A stretch of 64,000 nucleotides of DNA from Methanohalophilus sp. RSK (GCF_003722075.1 NZ_RDSK01000001.1:1-64000); one strand, 5' to 3'; positions 16,148 through 26,881 are shown, numbered from the stretch's first letter. Program-made: numbers and translations. Notes: generated from the letters alone by a model not told the origin.

Positions 16148-17941
16148 TCATACACCCGTGCGCTTGAACAGCTTATCCAGTTCTGCTTTGCCCAGGGTTA
16201 TCATTGTGGGTCGCCCGTGGGGACATGTATAGGGATTCTCGGTCTTTTCAAGCTGGTCCAGCAAATTTTGCATCTGTTCCATATTACAGGGCGCCCCTGC
16301 CTTAATGGCACTCCTGCAGGCCATTGTCTTGCATAACATGTCTTCCATACCCTTCTTCTCCTTTACCCTGCCCCGGGCAAAGAGATCGGCCAGTAGATCG
16401 TACACAACCGAAGGATCCTCTATCTTTCCCATCACAGTGGGAACGGTTGTTATCACATAGGTCTGCGTACCAAATTCTGACAGGGAAAATCCCAGGTCTT
16501 CCAGATAGGGGATGTATTCTTCGAGCAACACTTTTTCCCTGGTGGACAGATCAACTGTCACAGGAGATATCAGTTCCTGCCAGTCGTGTTTTACTCTCCT
16601 GGATATCTGTTCATACATTATTCGCTCATGCGCAGCATGCTGATCTATCAGCAAAAGTCCCTCATCGGTCTCAGCCACTATATATAGATCATTGACCTGC
16701 CCCAGGATATGTGCCTCTGACACACCCGATCCCACCCTTTCCGGCTGAGCTTTTTCTTCTGCCATAGCCCTTTCTGAGCTTTTGAGCCGGCGCTGGGTAT
16801 CTCTGGGAGGGGCAGTGTAATTCGAGGTCTTTTCCCGGATAACAGGAGATTCAGCAGATACGGATTCCTTTGAAGTTGGTTTCTCAGGAGATGCCAGGGA
16901 TGACTGCATGGTCATGGTACGGGACGGCTTTACCTCGGGCACCAGTTTCTCCTGTTTGAGGGCCTGCTCAACAGCCGCCGTGATACCATCCATTATTTCA
17001 TATTCCCTGCTCAGCCTGACATAACGTTTTGCCGGATGGACATTGACATCCACCTCCTCCAGATTGATCTTCACATTAAGTACCGCGGCAGGATAGCGGC
17101 CTTTGGGCAGCATGGTATAGTATCCCAGCCTCACGGCATTACTGATAGCAGGGGACGATATATTCCTTCCATTAATGAAAAAATAATTCATCTCACGATT
17201 GCTGCGGTAATATCCCGGTTTTGAGATATAACCCCAAAGGGATAACAGGTCATCCTTGTATTCCAGGGGTATCAACTGTCTTGCAACATCTGCTCCCAGT
17301 ACCTGTACCATCCTGTCGAATAGTTCACCTTTGCCGCAACGCAGCACCACCTTACCCTCATTTAGCAAAGTAAAAGCAACCCCGGGGTTACCAAGGGCCT
17401 GCCGGGTTACGGTATCAGTTATATGGGAAAGTTCGGTCCTTTTGCTCTTGAGATACTTGCGCCTGGCCGGTGTATTATAGAACAGGTCCCTTACCTCTAC
17501 ACGTGTACCCACCGAAGATCCGGTCTCTGTTGCCTCCCCAACTAAACCTCCTTCCACCCCGATTTTTACAGCCGAAAGGCAATCCGCGGTTCTGCTGATA
17601 AGTTCTACTCTGGAAACAGCCGCAATAGAGGAGAGCGCCTCGCCCCTGAAACCCAGGGTAATTATCCTGTGGAGGTCATCCTTGCTTTCGATCTTGCTTG
17701 TGGAATGTTTGGTAAAGGCCAGCAGAGCTTCGTCCCGGCCTATTCCGCTGCCGTCATCTATCACGGTGATACTCTTTGATCCTGCCCCCTCTATTTCCAC
17801 TCGAATATCCGATGCTCCTGCATCCAGAGAGTTATCTATCAACTCCTTGACCACAGAGGCAGGTCTTTCTATGACCTCTCCTGCAGCGATCTGGTTGATC
17901 GTGGCCTCATCAAGTAAATGGATATGCTCCGGCTTTTCCAT
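16148..17941 (-). CDS. mutL: DNA mismatch repair protein MutL
   Basis: A 597-residue MutL with an N-terminal GHKL ATPase domain: NQIAAGEV, SLDAGAS with DDGSGI, and TLGFRGEAL. The C-terminal domain keeps the endonuclease motif DQHAAHERIMYEQ and the partner motifs ACRSAIKAG and CPHGRPT, so it should nick DNA as MutL of bacteria without MutH does. The ATG at 17941 lies two bases after the mutS stop and eight bases after GGAG. MutS-MutL pairs of this type in Methanosarcinales are generally held to be acquisitions from bacteria; I cannot test that here. Confidence 0.95.
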   Translation of the reverse strand: MEKPEHIHLLDEATINQIAAGEVIERPASVVKELIDNSLDAGASDIRVEIEGAGSKSITVIDDGSGIGRDEALLAFTKHSTSKIESKDDLHRIITLGFRGEALSSIAAVSRVELISRTADCLSAVKIGVEGGLVGEATETGSSVGTRVEVRDLFYNTPARRKYLKSKRTELSHITDTVTRQALGNPGVAFTLLNEGKVVLRCGKGELFDRMVQVLGADVARQLIPLEYKDDLLSLWGYISKPGYYRSNREMNYFFINGRNISSPAISNAVRLGYYTMLPKGRYPAAVLNVKINLEEVDVNVHPAKRYVRLSREYEIMDGITAAVEQALKQEKLVPEVKPSRTMTMQSSLASPEKPTSKESVSAESPVIREKTSNYTAPPRDTQRRLKSSERAMAEEKAQPERVGSGVSEAHILGQVNDLYIVAETDEGLLLIDQHAAHERIMYEQISRRVKHDWQELISPVTVDLSTREKVLLEEYIPYLEDLGFSLSEFGTQTYVITTVPTVMGKIEDPSVVYDLLADLFARGRVKEKKGMEDMLCKTMACRSAIKAGAPCNMEQMQNLLDQLEKTENPYTCPHGRPTMITLGKAELDKLFKRTGV

Positions 17942-17943
17942 AA

Positions 17944-20589
17944 TCAACTCTCCTTCAGTTTTTTCTGTATAGCATGCAGCCTGTTCAACGCTTCCATTGG
18001 AGTGAGGTTATTGATATCCAGGTCCCTTATTTCCTCTGCAACCGGATCAAAATCCTTCTCCCCACTATTTTCCGGATCTACCAGCAAAAGCTGGGTATAT
18101 TTGGCACCACTCTTACGTTTCCTGGAACCTTCACTTTCCCTGCTGATCACACTCTCACTTTCAATATCTTCCAGGATCGACTGCGCCCTTTTGGTCACCT
18201 TGTGGGGAACCCCTGCAAGTCTGGCTACATGGATACCATAACTTTTGTCAGTGGCACCGGGCATTATCTTGCGTAAAAACACCAGATCATCTCCGTCCTC
18301 CTTGACCGCTATATGATAATTCTTAACCCTCTTGAGCGATTCAGCTATCTCGGTCAGCTGGTGATAATGGGTAGCAAAAAGGGAGCGTACACCCTGGCGG
18401 CCCTTGTTATGGATATACTCCACAACGGCCTTTGCTATGCTGTAACCGTCATAGGTACTGGTCCCCCTGCCGATCTCGTCCAGCAGCACCAGGCTTTTCG
18501 CAGTGGAATTGTTCAGGATATTGGCAAGTTCCACCATTTCCACCATGAAAGTACTCTGCCCGCTTGCCAGGTCATCAAAAGCCCCCACACGGGTAAATAT
18601 TCTGTCCACGATACCTACTGAGGCATGGGAAGCGGGTACAAAGGATCCCGCCTGGGCCATTATGACAATCAGGGCGACCTGTCTCATGTAGGTGGATTTA
18701 CCCGCCATATTGGGACCGGTTATAAGGAGGAACTGGTCATCAGAACAATCCATTTCCACGTCATTGGGAACAAATCCTCCCTCAACTGAATTTTCCACAA
18801 CAGGATGCCTGCCTTCCCGTATCAGTATCCTGCAATCATCGGTAATGGAAGGACGCACATAATTATTGTTCACCGCAACCTCTGCCAGGGAGGCCAAAAC
18901 GTCCAGCTCTCCCAGCAAGACTGCCATCTCCTGCAACTGTTTCGAATGATTTGCTACCACCGAGATGACTTCATTGAACAGTTCATATTCCAGTGCCACC
19001 CTTTTCTCATCGGCAGACAGGATTTTACCTTCCCAGTCCTTGAGTTGGGGGGTGTAAAAACGCTCGGCATTGGTCATGGTCTGTTTGCGGATGTAATCAT
19101 CAGGCACCTGGGAAATATTGGGTTTGGTAACCTCCAGATAATAACCTATCACCTTGTTGTAGCCTACCTTGAGGGATTTGATCCCGGTCCTGTCCCTCTC
19201 CTTCTGCTGGAATGAGGCAATCCAGGATTTGGCATTACTGGAAATTTCCTTCAGTTCATCCAGTTCCTCACTGTAGCCGGATTTGATCAAACCGCCCTCA
19301 CGCACGGACAGAGGTGGCTCTTCCACTATAGCCCGGTCAATCAGTTCGGTAAGAGTATCGATTTCCCTGAAATCTTCCATTCCCTGTACTATCCGGGCAA
19401 GCATTGCCTTATGCTCCCCCTTCAGGGTTTCCAAGAGAGAGGGCACAGATTGCAGGGATTTTTTGAGAGCAACAAGGTCCCTGGCATTGGAATTACCATA
19501 AACCACCCTGCCCACAAGTCTCTCCACATCCTTTACATAGGAGAGATGGGAGCGCACATCAAATCTCAACAGGGTGTTATCAGACAATTCCTCCACAGCA
19601 TCCAGCCGTTTATTTATATGGGAGACGTCAAGCAGGGGTTTAAGGATCCACTTTTGAAGCAGGCGGCTGCCCATGGGCGTTTTGGTCTCATCCAGTACCT
19701 GGAGAATAGTGGTATCCTTTCCATCTCCCCTGACATTTTTCACAACCTCCAGATTACGCAGTGTAATGGAATCCAGTATCATGAATTCGGAGGAGGAATA
19801 GGTATGAAGGGATTGGACATGATTTAATTCACGCATCTGGGTTTCCAGGGCATATTCCAGGGCACAGCTGGCCGCCATTTTTGCAAAGGGGAGGTCGGAA
19901 CAACCCATGCCTTCCAGGGTGGAGACGCCCAGATGTTCACATAAATGCCTGTTTGCAGAGTCCGGATCCGTGGAAGCAGCATCAAATTCATTGGTAGAGA
20001 GCCTCAACTCTGCCAACCTGCTTTGTAATTCCTCATTTTCCCTTAATTGGGGAAGGACAATACATTCGGCAGGTCGCATCCGTGCCACCTCTCCCGCAAT
20101 CCCGTCAAAGGGAGGTTGATCGTTGATCTGGGTAGTCAGGAATTCTCCTGTGGATACATCCAAAAAGGCCACACCAAAATCCTGACCCCTGCCGGCAATA
20201 GCCATCAGGTAATTGTTCGAGGGATCAGAAAGCATGGAAGGATCGATAACAGTTCCGGGGGTGACCACACGCACCACTCCCCGTTTGACAACTCCTTTAG
20301 CCTTTTTGGGATCTTCCAGCTGTTCACATACAGCGACCTTGTAGCCTTTCCGGACCAGTCTGGGCAGGTAATTATCCACCGCATGATAGGGAATTCCTGC
20401 CAATGGCATTTTTTCCCCGTCCTTTCCCTTACCACGGGTGGTGAGAGTTATGTCAAGTTCCTGTGCGATGGTCTTTGCATCCTCCCCGAAAGATTCATAG
20501 AAATCCCCCATACGGAAAAATATCAGGGAATCGGGATGTTGCTCCTTGGCAGCATAATATTGTTGCATCGCAGGTGTAATCTTGCTCAT
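17944..20589 (-). CDS. mutS: DNA mismatch repair protein MutS
   Basis: An 881-residue MutS1. The N-terminal mismatch-recognition motif is intact ([13 protein letters not shown], with the Phe-Tyr-Glu wedge). The connector, lever and clamp domains follow, then the ATPase with Walker [14 protein letters not shown] and [14 protein letters not shown]. The protein binds mismatches and loops as a dimer and recruits MutL, encoded directly downstream. I prefer ATG 20589 to the TTG 18 bases upstream. The gene is full length and shows no damage. Confidence 0.96.
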   Translation of the reverse strand: MSKITPAMQQYYAAKEQHPDSLIFFRMGDFYESFGEDAKTIAQELDITLTTRGKGKDGEKMPLAGIPYHAVDNYLPRLVRKGYKVAVCEQLEDPKKAKGVVKRGVVRVVTPGTVIDPSMLSDPSNNYLMAIAGRGQDFGVAFLDVSTGEFLTTQINDQPPFDGIAGEVARMRPAECIVLPQLRENEELQSRLAELRLSTNEFDAASTDPDSANRHLCEHLGVSTLEGMGCSDLPFAKMAASCALEYALETQMRELNHVQSLHTYSSSEFMILDSITLRNLEVVKNVRGDGKDTTILQVLDETKTPMGSRLLQKWILKPLLDVSHINKRLDAVEELSDNTLLRFDVRSHLSYVKDVERLVGRVVYGNSNARDLVALKKSLQSVPSLLETLKGEHKAMLARIVQGMEDFREIDTLTELIDRAIVEEPPLSVREGGLIKSGYSEELDELKEISSNAKSWIASFQQKERDRTGIKSLKVGYNKVIGYYLEVTKPNISQVPDDYIRKQTMTNAERFYTPQLKDWEGKILSADEKRVALEYELFNEVISVVANHSKQLQEMAVLLGELDVLASLAEVAVNNNYVRPSITDDCRILIREGRHPVVENSVEGGFVPNDVEMDCSDDQFLLITGPNMAGKSTYMRQVALIVIMAQAGSFVPASHASVGIVDRIFTRVGAFDDLASGQSTFMVEMVELANILNNSTAKSLVLLDEIGRGTSTYDGYSIAKAVVEYIHNKGRQGVRSLFATHYHQLTEIAESLKRVKNYHIAVKEDGDDLVFLRKIMPGATDKSYGIHVARLAGVPHKVTKRAQSILEDIESESVISRESEGSRKRKSGAKYTQLLLVDPENSGEKDFDPVAEEIRDLDINNLTPMEALNRLHAIQKKLKES

Positions 20590-20626
20590 TGGTAATCTAT
20601 CCGGCAAACGTGTAATTCTTGGTCTA

Positions 20627-21412
20627 TTACACTATAAGCCTCTTTTTCATAAGGTTTATTGACAGCAGGAAAACCAGCAGGGTTGCTCCAAGCATCCAGG
20701 CAATGTTCAGTAGCAGGGAAGCCTCTATTATACCACTCATCAAGGACCTGACAACGATCACTATATGTGCCAGGGGCAGGATTGCCAGGGCGATGTACTG
20801 TACCGTTTCCGGTAGCAGGGATAGCGGGAAAAAAGTCCCGCTGAACAGGAACATGGGTGTAATTAGCAGGATGGAGGGATATGTCAGGGAATTAATATTG
20901 GGAGTGATTGCCGTAAAACACATGGCAATACAGGAAAACATCAATCCTGCCAGAAAGGCAAAGGGGATTACCAGCAGGGAATGCGGATAGACAGCCAGGC
21001 CAAAAATTGACAGGATCGGCAGGATAATACTGGCATTGATCACACCCCGCGTCGCTCCCCAAAGAAGTTCCCCGGCTATTACCTCATCTATATTCAGAGG
21101 GGTCACAATAATGGCATCAAAGGTTTTCTGGTAATACATCCTCACATAGGAGCCGAAGGTACATTCATAAAAACCGGCAAACATCATGGAAACCGATATC
21201 AGAGCAGGGGCAATGAACTTTGTATAGGGTACACCTTCGATTTCATTGATGTAGTTCCCCAATCCAAATCCCAGGGCAAACAGGTACAGGATAGGTTCCA
21301 CCAGGGGTGGCAGGAAATTCACCTTCAGGGTGGTCATGAACACATCCCGGTTACGCATCCAGACTTTCAGGACACGCGGGGTAATATCCGGCAGGGCAAA
21401 ATACGACATCAT
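20627..21412 (-). CDS. ABC-2 type exporter permease
   Basis: A 261-residue membrane protein of the ABC-2 family, with six hydrophobic helices and the typical C-terminal pattern [23 protein letters not shown] before the last helices. It pairs with the ATPase gene just upstream, whose stop codon overlaps this ATG by four bases. Such two-gene exporters carry drugs, lipids or polysaccharides; nothing here narrows the substrate. The start is ATGATG at 21412, so the first residue could be either Met. Confidence 0.85.
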   Translation of the reverse strand: MMSYFALPDITPRVLKVWMRNRDVFMTTLKVNFLPPLVEPILYLFALGFGLGNYINEIEGVPYTKFIAPALISVSMMFAGFYECTFGSYVRMYYQKTFDAIIVTPLNIDEVIAGELLWGATRGVINASIILPILSIFGLAVYPHSLLVIPFAFLAGLMFSCIAMCFTAITPNINSLTYPSILLITPMFLFSGTFFPLSLLPETVQYIALAILPLAHIVIVVRSLMSGIIEASLLLNIAWMLGATLLVFLLSINLMKKRLIV

Positions 21413-22317
21413 TCCCGCAACTTCCTCCCTGTAAGTTTAAGGAATACGTCTTCCAGTGTTGCAGCCCTTGCGGTAATCTTATCCAAACTGCATTCACTGA
21501 AAAGATGTTCAGTAATACCGTGAGGATCATTGGTATATATCTGGACCATATTCCCTGCCTGTTCATACCTTGCATTGCTGCCTTCAAGACAGGCTATCAC
21601 TTCAGGAGTGTTTTCCGCTTCTACTATATCTGTACCAATATGCTCTTTTATTATCGATGACGGGCTGCCTTCCACAAGAATATTGCCATAATCCATTATA
21701 ACCAGCCTGTCACATAGCTGAGCGGCCTCTTCCAGGTAATGGGTAGTCATTACAATGGTAACTCCCTGTTTTTTGAGACTGCGCAGTTTATCCCACATCA
21801 CGTGCCTGGACTGGGGGTCCAGGCCCACTGTGGGTTCATCCAGGATCAGTAATTGAGGTTTATTCACAAGCGCCCGTGCCAGAATAAGTCTCCTTTTCAT
21901 GCCACCGGAGAGAAGATCGGTCATAGTATCCTTTTTTTCATTGAGCTGCACAAAATCCAGCAATTCCTCAATTTTTTGTTCGGCTTTCTTTTTGGGAATA
22001 TCAAAGTAGCGTGAATATACGTAGAGATTCTTGTAAACGGAAAAATCGATATCGAGATTGTTTTCCTGGGGTACAACTCCCATTAAGTTTTTAATTTTGC
22101 GCTGGTCACGTGTTACATCCATATTAAAGACTTTGAGACTGCCTCCGCCGGGAGGAGATACACATTGTATAATCCGCATTGCAGTAGTCTTGCCGGCTCC
22201 GTTGGGTCCCAGAAAACCGAACAGCTCACCTTTATTTACCTCAAAACTGACATCATCAACAGCCACAAAGCTTCCAAATTTCTTGTGTAGATTTTTCGCA
22301 ACGATTACAGGTTCAAT
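21409..22317 (-). CDS. ABC-2 exporter ATP-binding protein, probable ATT start
   Basis: A 302-residue ATPase of the DrrA/NodI type. It has Walker A GPNGAGKTT, Q-loop VPQENN, signature LSGGMKRR, Walker B LLILDEP and H-loop TTHYLEE. A start at GTG 22266 would remove the first strand of the nucleotide-binding domain (VIVAKNLHKKFGSF). Reading on upstream restores that strand, and the only start-like codon before the in-frame stop is ATT at 22317, six bases after GGTGA. I therefore propose ATT as initiator. The substrate is unknown; the permease gene follows with a four-base overlap. Confidence 0.85.
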   Translation of the reverse strand: MEPVIVAKNLHKKFGSFVAVDDVSFEVNKGELFGFLGPNGAGKTTAMRIIQCVSPPGGGSLKVFNMDVTRDQRKIKNLMGVVPQENNLDIDFSVYKNLYVYSRYFDIPKKKAEQKIEELLDFVQLNEKKDTMTDLLSGGMKRRLILARALVNKPQLLILDEPTVGLDPQSRHVMWDKLRSLKKQGVTIVMTTHYLEEAAQLCDRLVIMDYGNILVEGSPSSIIKEHIGTDIVEAENTPEVIACLEGSNARYEQAGNMVQIYTNDPHGITEHLFSECSLDKITARAATLEDVFLKLTGRKLRE

Positions 22318-22367
22318 ATGCCATCACCACATCATTCATAATAAAATGAAATAGGGTTTATTATATT

Positions 22368-23804
22368 TCATTTTTTCCAGAAAGCCGAAGTTAGCATTAC
22401 CATCACTGTAAATACTTCCAACCTGCCAATCCACATATTCAACACAAGCAATAATTTACCCATAAACGGCAACAGGTCATAATTTGCCATCGGTCCGAAA
22501 AGATTGAAAGCCGGTCCAATGTTACCCAGGGTTGCTATGGATGCACTCAATGAACTGAACACATCCATTCCCATTATCGTAAGCAAACCAGAGCTTATGA
22601 AAAAAATGATGAAATAAATTATAACAAAAGATACAATGGAATGCATTACATCATCAGATACTGCTTTTCCATTGAAACGAATGATACGCACAGCTTTAGG
22701 GTGAACAGCTTTGAAAAGTTCCCTGTTTGCATACCTTAAAAGAAGCAGGATACGCACAATCTTAACCCCACCCCCGGTTGAGCCGGCAGATCCGCCAAAA
22801 AACATCACTATAAATAAAAGCATCCTGCCTGAATCTGCCCATTGATTAAAATCAACCGTTGCGTACCCGGTAGTTGTTAAAATAGATAATATCTGAAATA
22901 CAGAATACCTGAAAGAAGTACCCAGATCATAGATATGATCTTTGAAAAGAAGAAGAGTAAGACTTAAAGTTGCAATTGCAACAATTAACGTATAGAATTT
23001 GAATTCGTCATCTTTTAAAAGACTACCCTTATCCACATAGAACATTCTGTAATGCAATGCAAAATTTGCACCTGCAAGGAACATAAAGAAACATATTATG
23101 CCTTCTACAACCGGACTATTAAAAGCAGCTATGCTATCTGCATAGGGCGAAAAACCCCCACATGCCATGGTAGTAAAAGTGTGAGTGACAGCATCATACA
23201 GGTTTAGTCCGGCAAGGTAGAGTGCTATACATTCTACAACGGAAATAGCCACATATACCATCCATAGGATCTTTGCGGTCTCTCTAATGCGAGGACGCAA
23301 TTTGTCCTCCTGGGGACCAGGTACTTCAGCCCTGAACATCTGCCGACCGGCAATACCCAATTTGGGCAGGATGGCTATAAACAGCATAATTATACCCATT
23401 CCTCCAAGCCACTGGATCATGGATCTCCAGAATAAAAGACCTCTACTATGACTCTCAATATCCACCATCACCGTAGCTCCGGTAGTAGTAAAACCGGACA
23501 TGGATTCAAAAAAAGCATTGATAGGAGTCATTCCTTCAAGAACAAAGGGGATTGCACCGAAAATTGCTGCTGCCAGCCACCCAAAAGCAACAATCATGAA
23601 ACCTTCCTTAAGCTCCCAGTCTTCTTTTGCAGGCTCTATCCTGAAAGCAAAAACCGTACCTGCTATCATTGTTATCGTAAAAGCTATAGCGAATGTCTGG
23701 GGGGATTCACCATAATACATGCCTACAAAAAGAGGTATGAGCATCAATAATCCAAGAAGCCATAGTAAAGTACCCAGAACACCCATTACAACTTTGAATT
23801 TCAT
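22368..23804 (-). CDS. trkH: Trk-type potassium uptake permease
   Basis: The 478-residue pore subunit of a Trk system, importing K+ for turgor and salt adaptation. It has the four pseudo-repeats of M1-P-M2 type with selectivity-filter segments such as GFTTTGATV, TMACGGFSP, TTTGYATVD and ATLGNIGP. It follows trkA with a nine-base gap and has GAGGT before the ATG. A halophile or marine methanogen would use it to accumulate potassium. Confidence 0.94.
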   Translation of the reverse strand: MKFKVVMGVLGTLLWLLGLLMLIPLFVGMYYGESPQTFAIAFTITMIAGTVFAFRIEPAKEDWELKEGFMIVAFGWLAAAIFGAIPFVLEGMTPINAFFESMSGFTTTGATVMVDIESHSRGLLFWRSMIQWLGGMGIIMLFIAILPKLGIAGRQMFRAEVPGPQEDKLRPRIRETAKILWMVYVAISVVECIALYLAGLNLYDAVTHTFTTMACGGFSPYADSIAAFNSPVVEGIICFFMFLAGANFALHYRMFYVDKGSLLKDDEFKFYTLIVAIATLSLTLLLFKDHIYDLGTSFRYSVFQILSILTTTGYATVDFNQWADSGRMLLFIVMFFGGSAGSTGGGVKIVRILLLLRYANRELFKAVHPKAVRIIRFNGKAVSDDVMHSIVSFVIIYFIIFFISSGLLTIMGMDVFSSLSASIATLGNIGPAFNLFGPMANYDLLPFMGKLLLVLNMWIGRLEVFTVMVMLTSAFWKK

Positions 23805-23813
23805 GCAAATACC

Positions 23814-25142
23814 TCATTTGAACAGTTTTTCTACATCTGGAAGTACAGAAGGTATAGAAAATACAAGAATATGGTCCTCTTCTTTTACTTTATAATTTCC
23901 ACGGGGAACAATAGTTGAGTCGTCATTGATAACCATACTTGCAATTGAACCTTCCGGAAAGCTCACATTCTTGATTAATTTACCGTTTATTTTTGATTTT
24001 TTAGAAATCGTGTACTCCACAATTTCAGCCTTATCTCCTTCAATAGTTGTCAGAGCCTCTATTCCTGTACCCATCGTGAGTTTGAGCACTTCATTAATCG
24101 TTGCTTCCATGGGACTCACAGCACTATCTACCCCAACCATTTCAAATAAAGGTACATAATCAAAATGGTCCGCTCTTACTATCACTTTCTTTGTACCCAT
24201 TTGTTTGGCCAAAAGAGAGCAGAGCAAATTTCTTTCATCACTGTCTGTAACAGATATTACCACATCCATTTCCCCCACACCCTCCTCCCTGAGGAGACTA
24301 AGATCAGTACCATCCCCCAAAAGTACAAGAGTTTTTTTGAGGTGATCAGCTACCATTTCAGACCGGTATCTGTCCTTTTCTATAATCTTTATTTTCATAT
24401 CAGTCGTTTCAAGCAACTGTGCCAGATAAAGTCCAACGATTCCGCCACCAATAATCATAGCAGTATTTTTTTTGATCTTTCCAAAAAAGGAAGATATATC
24501 TTTCATTGCAGATTTTTCACCGATAATGACAATGTGATCTTCTGCACGGATAAGATCGTCACCATGGGGAATAATAATTTGTGAACCCCTGAAAAGGGCG
24601 CTTACAATACAGCAGTCAAATAAGCCTATATCACGGATATGTTTATCTACAAGATGGCTGTCTGCTTTGACAACAAATTCCATCATTTTTATTTTTCCAT
24701 CGGCAAATGACTCCGAATCAATCGCAGAAGGTATAGAAAGAATATCAGCAATCTCCGATGCAAGCGCGAGTTCAGGGCATATCATTACATCGATACCAAC
24801 CTGAGTACGTTTGGCTACCGGCCTGTCTATATAATCAGGATTACTGACCCGTGCCATGGTCTTAAAGGTCTTACTGGATTGCTTTATCAATTTAGTTGTC
24901 ATACAGGCGACAATATTTATCTCATCATCACCTGTTAAAGCCAGAAGAAGATCGGCACCAATCAATACTTTTTCAAGAATTGCGGCGTTTGCACCATTCC
25001 CCGTGATTACCTGAACGTCAAGTTCATCCGCTCTCTGACAGGCATTTTCATCCTCGTCGATGACAACAATATCATTTTCCAGATACAACGATTTTGCTAT
25101 ATGATAGCCAACTTCCCCTGCACCTATGATGATTATTTTCAT
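23814..25142 (-). CDS. trkA: Trk potassium uptake regulator TrkA
   Basis: A 442-residue cytosolic gating subunit with two RCK repeats. Each has a Rossmann TrkA-N domain (MKIIIIGAGEVGYHIA at the start; MIIGGGIVGLYLAQLLE in the second) and a TrkA-C domain. The domains bind NAD(H) or ATP and control TrkH, encoded next. I set the start at ATG 25142, directly before the first Rossmann strand and behind GGGGA; an in-frame start 48 bases upstream would add an unlikely hydrophobic tail. Confidence 0.94.
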   Translation of the reverse strand: MKIIIIGAGEVGYHIAKSLYLENDIVVIDEDENACQRADELDVQVITGNGANAAILEKVLIGADLLLALTGDDEINIVACMTTKLIKQSSKTFKTMARVSNPDYIDRPVAKRTQVGIDVMICPELALASEIADILSIPSAIDSESFADGKIKMMEFVVKADSHLVDKHIRDIGLFDCCIVSALFRGSQIIIPHGDDLIRAEDHIVIIGEKSAMKDISSFFGKIKKNTAMIIGGGIVGLYLAQLLETTDMKIKIIEKDRYRSEMVADHLKKTLVLLGDGTDLSLLREEGVGEMDVVISVTDSDERNLLCSLLAKQMGTKKVIVRADHFDYVPLFEMVGVDSAVSPMEATINEVLKLTMGTGIEALTTIEGDKAEIVEYTISKKSKINGKLIKNVSFPEGSIASMVINDDSTIVPRGNYKVKEEDHILVFSIPSVLPDVEKLFK

Positions 25143-25328
25143 CCATATTCCCCATAAAATTATACTATACAAAACAAATTCATAACCCAACTATTAAGAT
25201 CACTCATATTAATCTTTGTTAGTTTACCACCCTTCCTGAGTGGATTTGGAATTCTGTAAGGATTAATATAGGGAAAATGGACAAAGCCACAGAAATATCA
25301 TTTAATATTTAAAAAAGGAGTTGATGTA

Positions 25329-25406
25329 TGGTGGGACCGCGGAGATTTGAACTCCAGTCGCAAGACCCCCAGCCTTGCAGGATGGACCAGGCTACCCTAC
25401 GGTCCC
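25329..25406 (-). tRNA. tRNA-Pro (GGG), CCA encoded
   Basis: On the minus strand the acceptor stem is GGGACCG/CGGTCCC, followed by discriminator A and an encoded CCA at 25331-25329. The anticodon stem CAAGG/TCTTG encloses the loop CTGGGGG, giving anticodon GGG. The T arm is TGGAG/CTCCG around TTCAAAT. No intron is present. It lies in the gap between trkA and ribB. Confidence 0.93.
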
Positions 25407-25439
25407 ACGGGATTGGTTCTAATAGGAACTTTCCCTATA

Positions 25440-26168
25440 TCACTTTTTCTGCCGGGCTACCCATTCCTTATAGACTTTTGTGATCTGGGCACCTTCCAGG
25501 AAAACACACCCATGCAACTGGGCATAGGTCCTGGCATCCTCTTTTGAAAGGGCTTTGCCGTTGGTATCGTCCAGCATTTCACAGACTACCATGACAGGGG
25601 TTATACCGGCCATCTGTGCAAGAGCAACCGACAGCTCGGTCTGGCCCCGGCGGTTTTCCACAAGTCCTTCAGCTGCCCGTAGCAATGCAACATGGCCCGG
25701 CGCACGGAACTCATCTCCAAAAACAACGGCTTCACCGTTTCTACCCTTTTCAGAAATCTCAGCCAGCTTGTTGATTGTCAGGGCCCTATCATTATCCGGG
25801 ATACCCGTACGTGTGTCCCTGTGATTGACCCAGATGGAAAAAGATGAACGACTATCATATGCCAGGTCACCGGCCTGCTCCACGGTATTACCAATTGCAG
25901 GCCATCTGCCTGCCCCTTCTGCCAGCAGATCCGCCATGAAAGGTAGACCCAGCGTCGTACAGACCTCATCGGCCAGGGCAGTACAGATCAGGCCCCCGCC
26001 ATCGCGACGCATCCAGCGTACATCATCAGGAGTAATAGCAAAAGCCGCAATAACAAAATCCGTCTCCCCTTCCCGGCTGTCCGAATCAAATATAAATACC
26101 ATTTCTCCCCGCTCAACCGCCTCAACACCCTTTTTCACTTCGGGGTCTGAAAATTTTAAATTGTCCAT
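25440..26168 (-). CDS. ribB: 3,4-dihydroxy-2-butanone 4-phosphate synthase
   Basis: A 242-residue enzyme that converts ribulose 5-phosphate to the four-carbon unit of riboflavin, the precursor of FAD, FMN and, in methanogens, F420. Conserved segments are FDSDSREGETDFVIAA, with the acidic metal-binding loop, and FGDEFRAPGHVALL, with the catalytic His. I chose ATG 26168, eight bases behind GGAGG; a TTG 15 bases earlier overlaps that ribosome binding site. It follows ribK by 15 bases and is surely cotranscribed with it, so the two steps and their regulator share one promoter. Confidence 0.93.
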   Translation of the reverse strand: MDNLKFSDPEVKKGVEAVERGEMVFIFDSDSREGETDFVIAAFAITPDDVRWMRRDGGGLICTALADEVCTTLGLPFMADLLAEGAGRWPAIGNTVEQAGDLAYDSRSSFSIWVNHRDTRTGIPDNDRALTINKLAEISEKGRNGEAVVFGDEFRAPGHVALLRAAEGLVENRRGQTELSVALAQMAGITPVMVVCEMLDDTNGKALSKEDARTYAQLHGCVFLEGAQITKVYKEWVARQKK

Positions 26169-26183
26169 ACTAAATACCTCCAA

Positions 26184-26846
26184 TCAATAATCAACGGTAA
26201 CCTCAACCTCATCTCCGTCCTTCAGATCAAGCTCATCACGCAATTTCACGGGAGAGATTATCTCCAGCAGATCAGCCGGATAATGGGTCCGGTCGGGAAC
26301 CACAACTGCTGCCTCAAAACCCTCAACTTTCACACAAAAACAATGACATGCACCGAAAGTACGCTCCCCACTTGTAAAACCGGAGATCGGAATCACAGCA
26401 CTTTCTGCAAGTTTATCCCTGAACTTCAGGCTAAGGTCATCCAGACGCAAATTGAGAGTTCCGGGGTAAGGGGAAAACCCAAGTTTGTCCCCAAACTGGC
26501 GCTGGTAGCCTTCCTGGCCAATATAGTAGTGACCTTCACCAAGCCCGCTTACAATATATCCCCGCATCTGAATCGGTTGTTTTTCAACGGTTTCGGTGAA
26601 TATATGTCTGTAATCTTCGTACTCCTTTTTCAGCAATTGCCGTCCAGTTTTCGAAAGGAGCACTTCCTGTCCACCAGGCACAATACGCCTCTCAATATAG
26701 CCTTCATCTTCCAGGGATTTGAGAATCCTGGCTGAAGTTTTGGAACTGGTTGCCATGTATTCTGCAAACTCAGCTGAGGATAGTTTAACCGGATGATTCA
26801 ATCCGCCTAAAAGGCCCAGTTCTTTCAGTGCTGGAATTAAATGCAT
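26184..26846 (-). CDS. ribK: CTP-dependent riboflavin kinase / transcriptional regulator RbkR
   Basis: A 220-residue two-domain protein. Residues 1-85 form a winged helix (SAEFAEYMATSSKTSARILKS), and residues 95-220 the archaeal riboflavin kinase domain (GLGEGHYYIGQEGYQRQFG; GYPGTLNLRL-like FSPYPGTLNLRLD), which makes FMN using CTP. This fusion is known as RbkR, an autoregulator of riboflavin genes in archaea. A symmetric sequence overlaps its start at 26849-26881, where such a regulator would bind. The ATG at 26846 has GGAG upstream. Next in the operon is ribB. Confidence 0.92.
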   Translation of the reverse strand: MHLIPALKELGLLGGLNHPVKLSSAEFAEYMATSSKTSARILKSLEDEGYIERRIVPGGQEVLLSKTGRQLLKKEYEDYRHIFTETVEKQPIQMRGYIVSGLGEGHYYIGQEGYQRQFGDKLGFSPYPGTLNLRLDDLSLKFRDKLAESAVIPISGFTSGERTFGACHCFCVKVEGFEAAVVVPDRTHYPADLLEIISPVKLRDELDLKDGDEVEVTVDY

Positions 26847-26848
26847 GT

Positions 26849-26881
26849 GAGATACTCCATCTCAAAATTGAGACATATCTC
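26849..26881. promoter_or_regulatory. Nested inverted repeat, candidate RbkR operator
   Basis: Inner arms TCTCAA/TTGAGA (26860-26865, 26868-26873) sit inside outer arms GAGATA/TATCTC (26849-26854, 26876-26881). The element lies directly upstream of the ribK start, covering the ribosome binding site and probably part of the promoter. Its symmetry and place suit autoregulation by the winged-helix domain of RibK. Confidence 0.5.
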
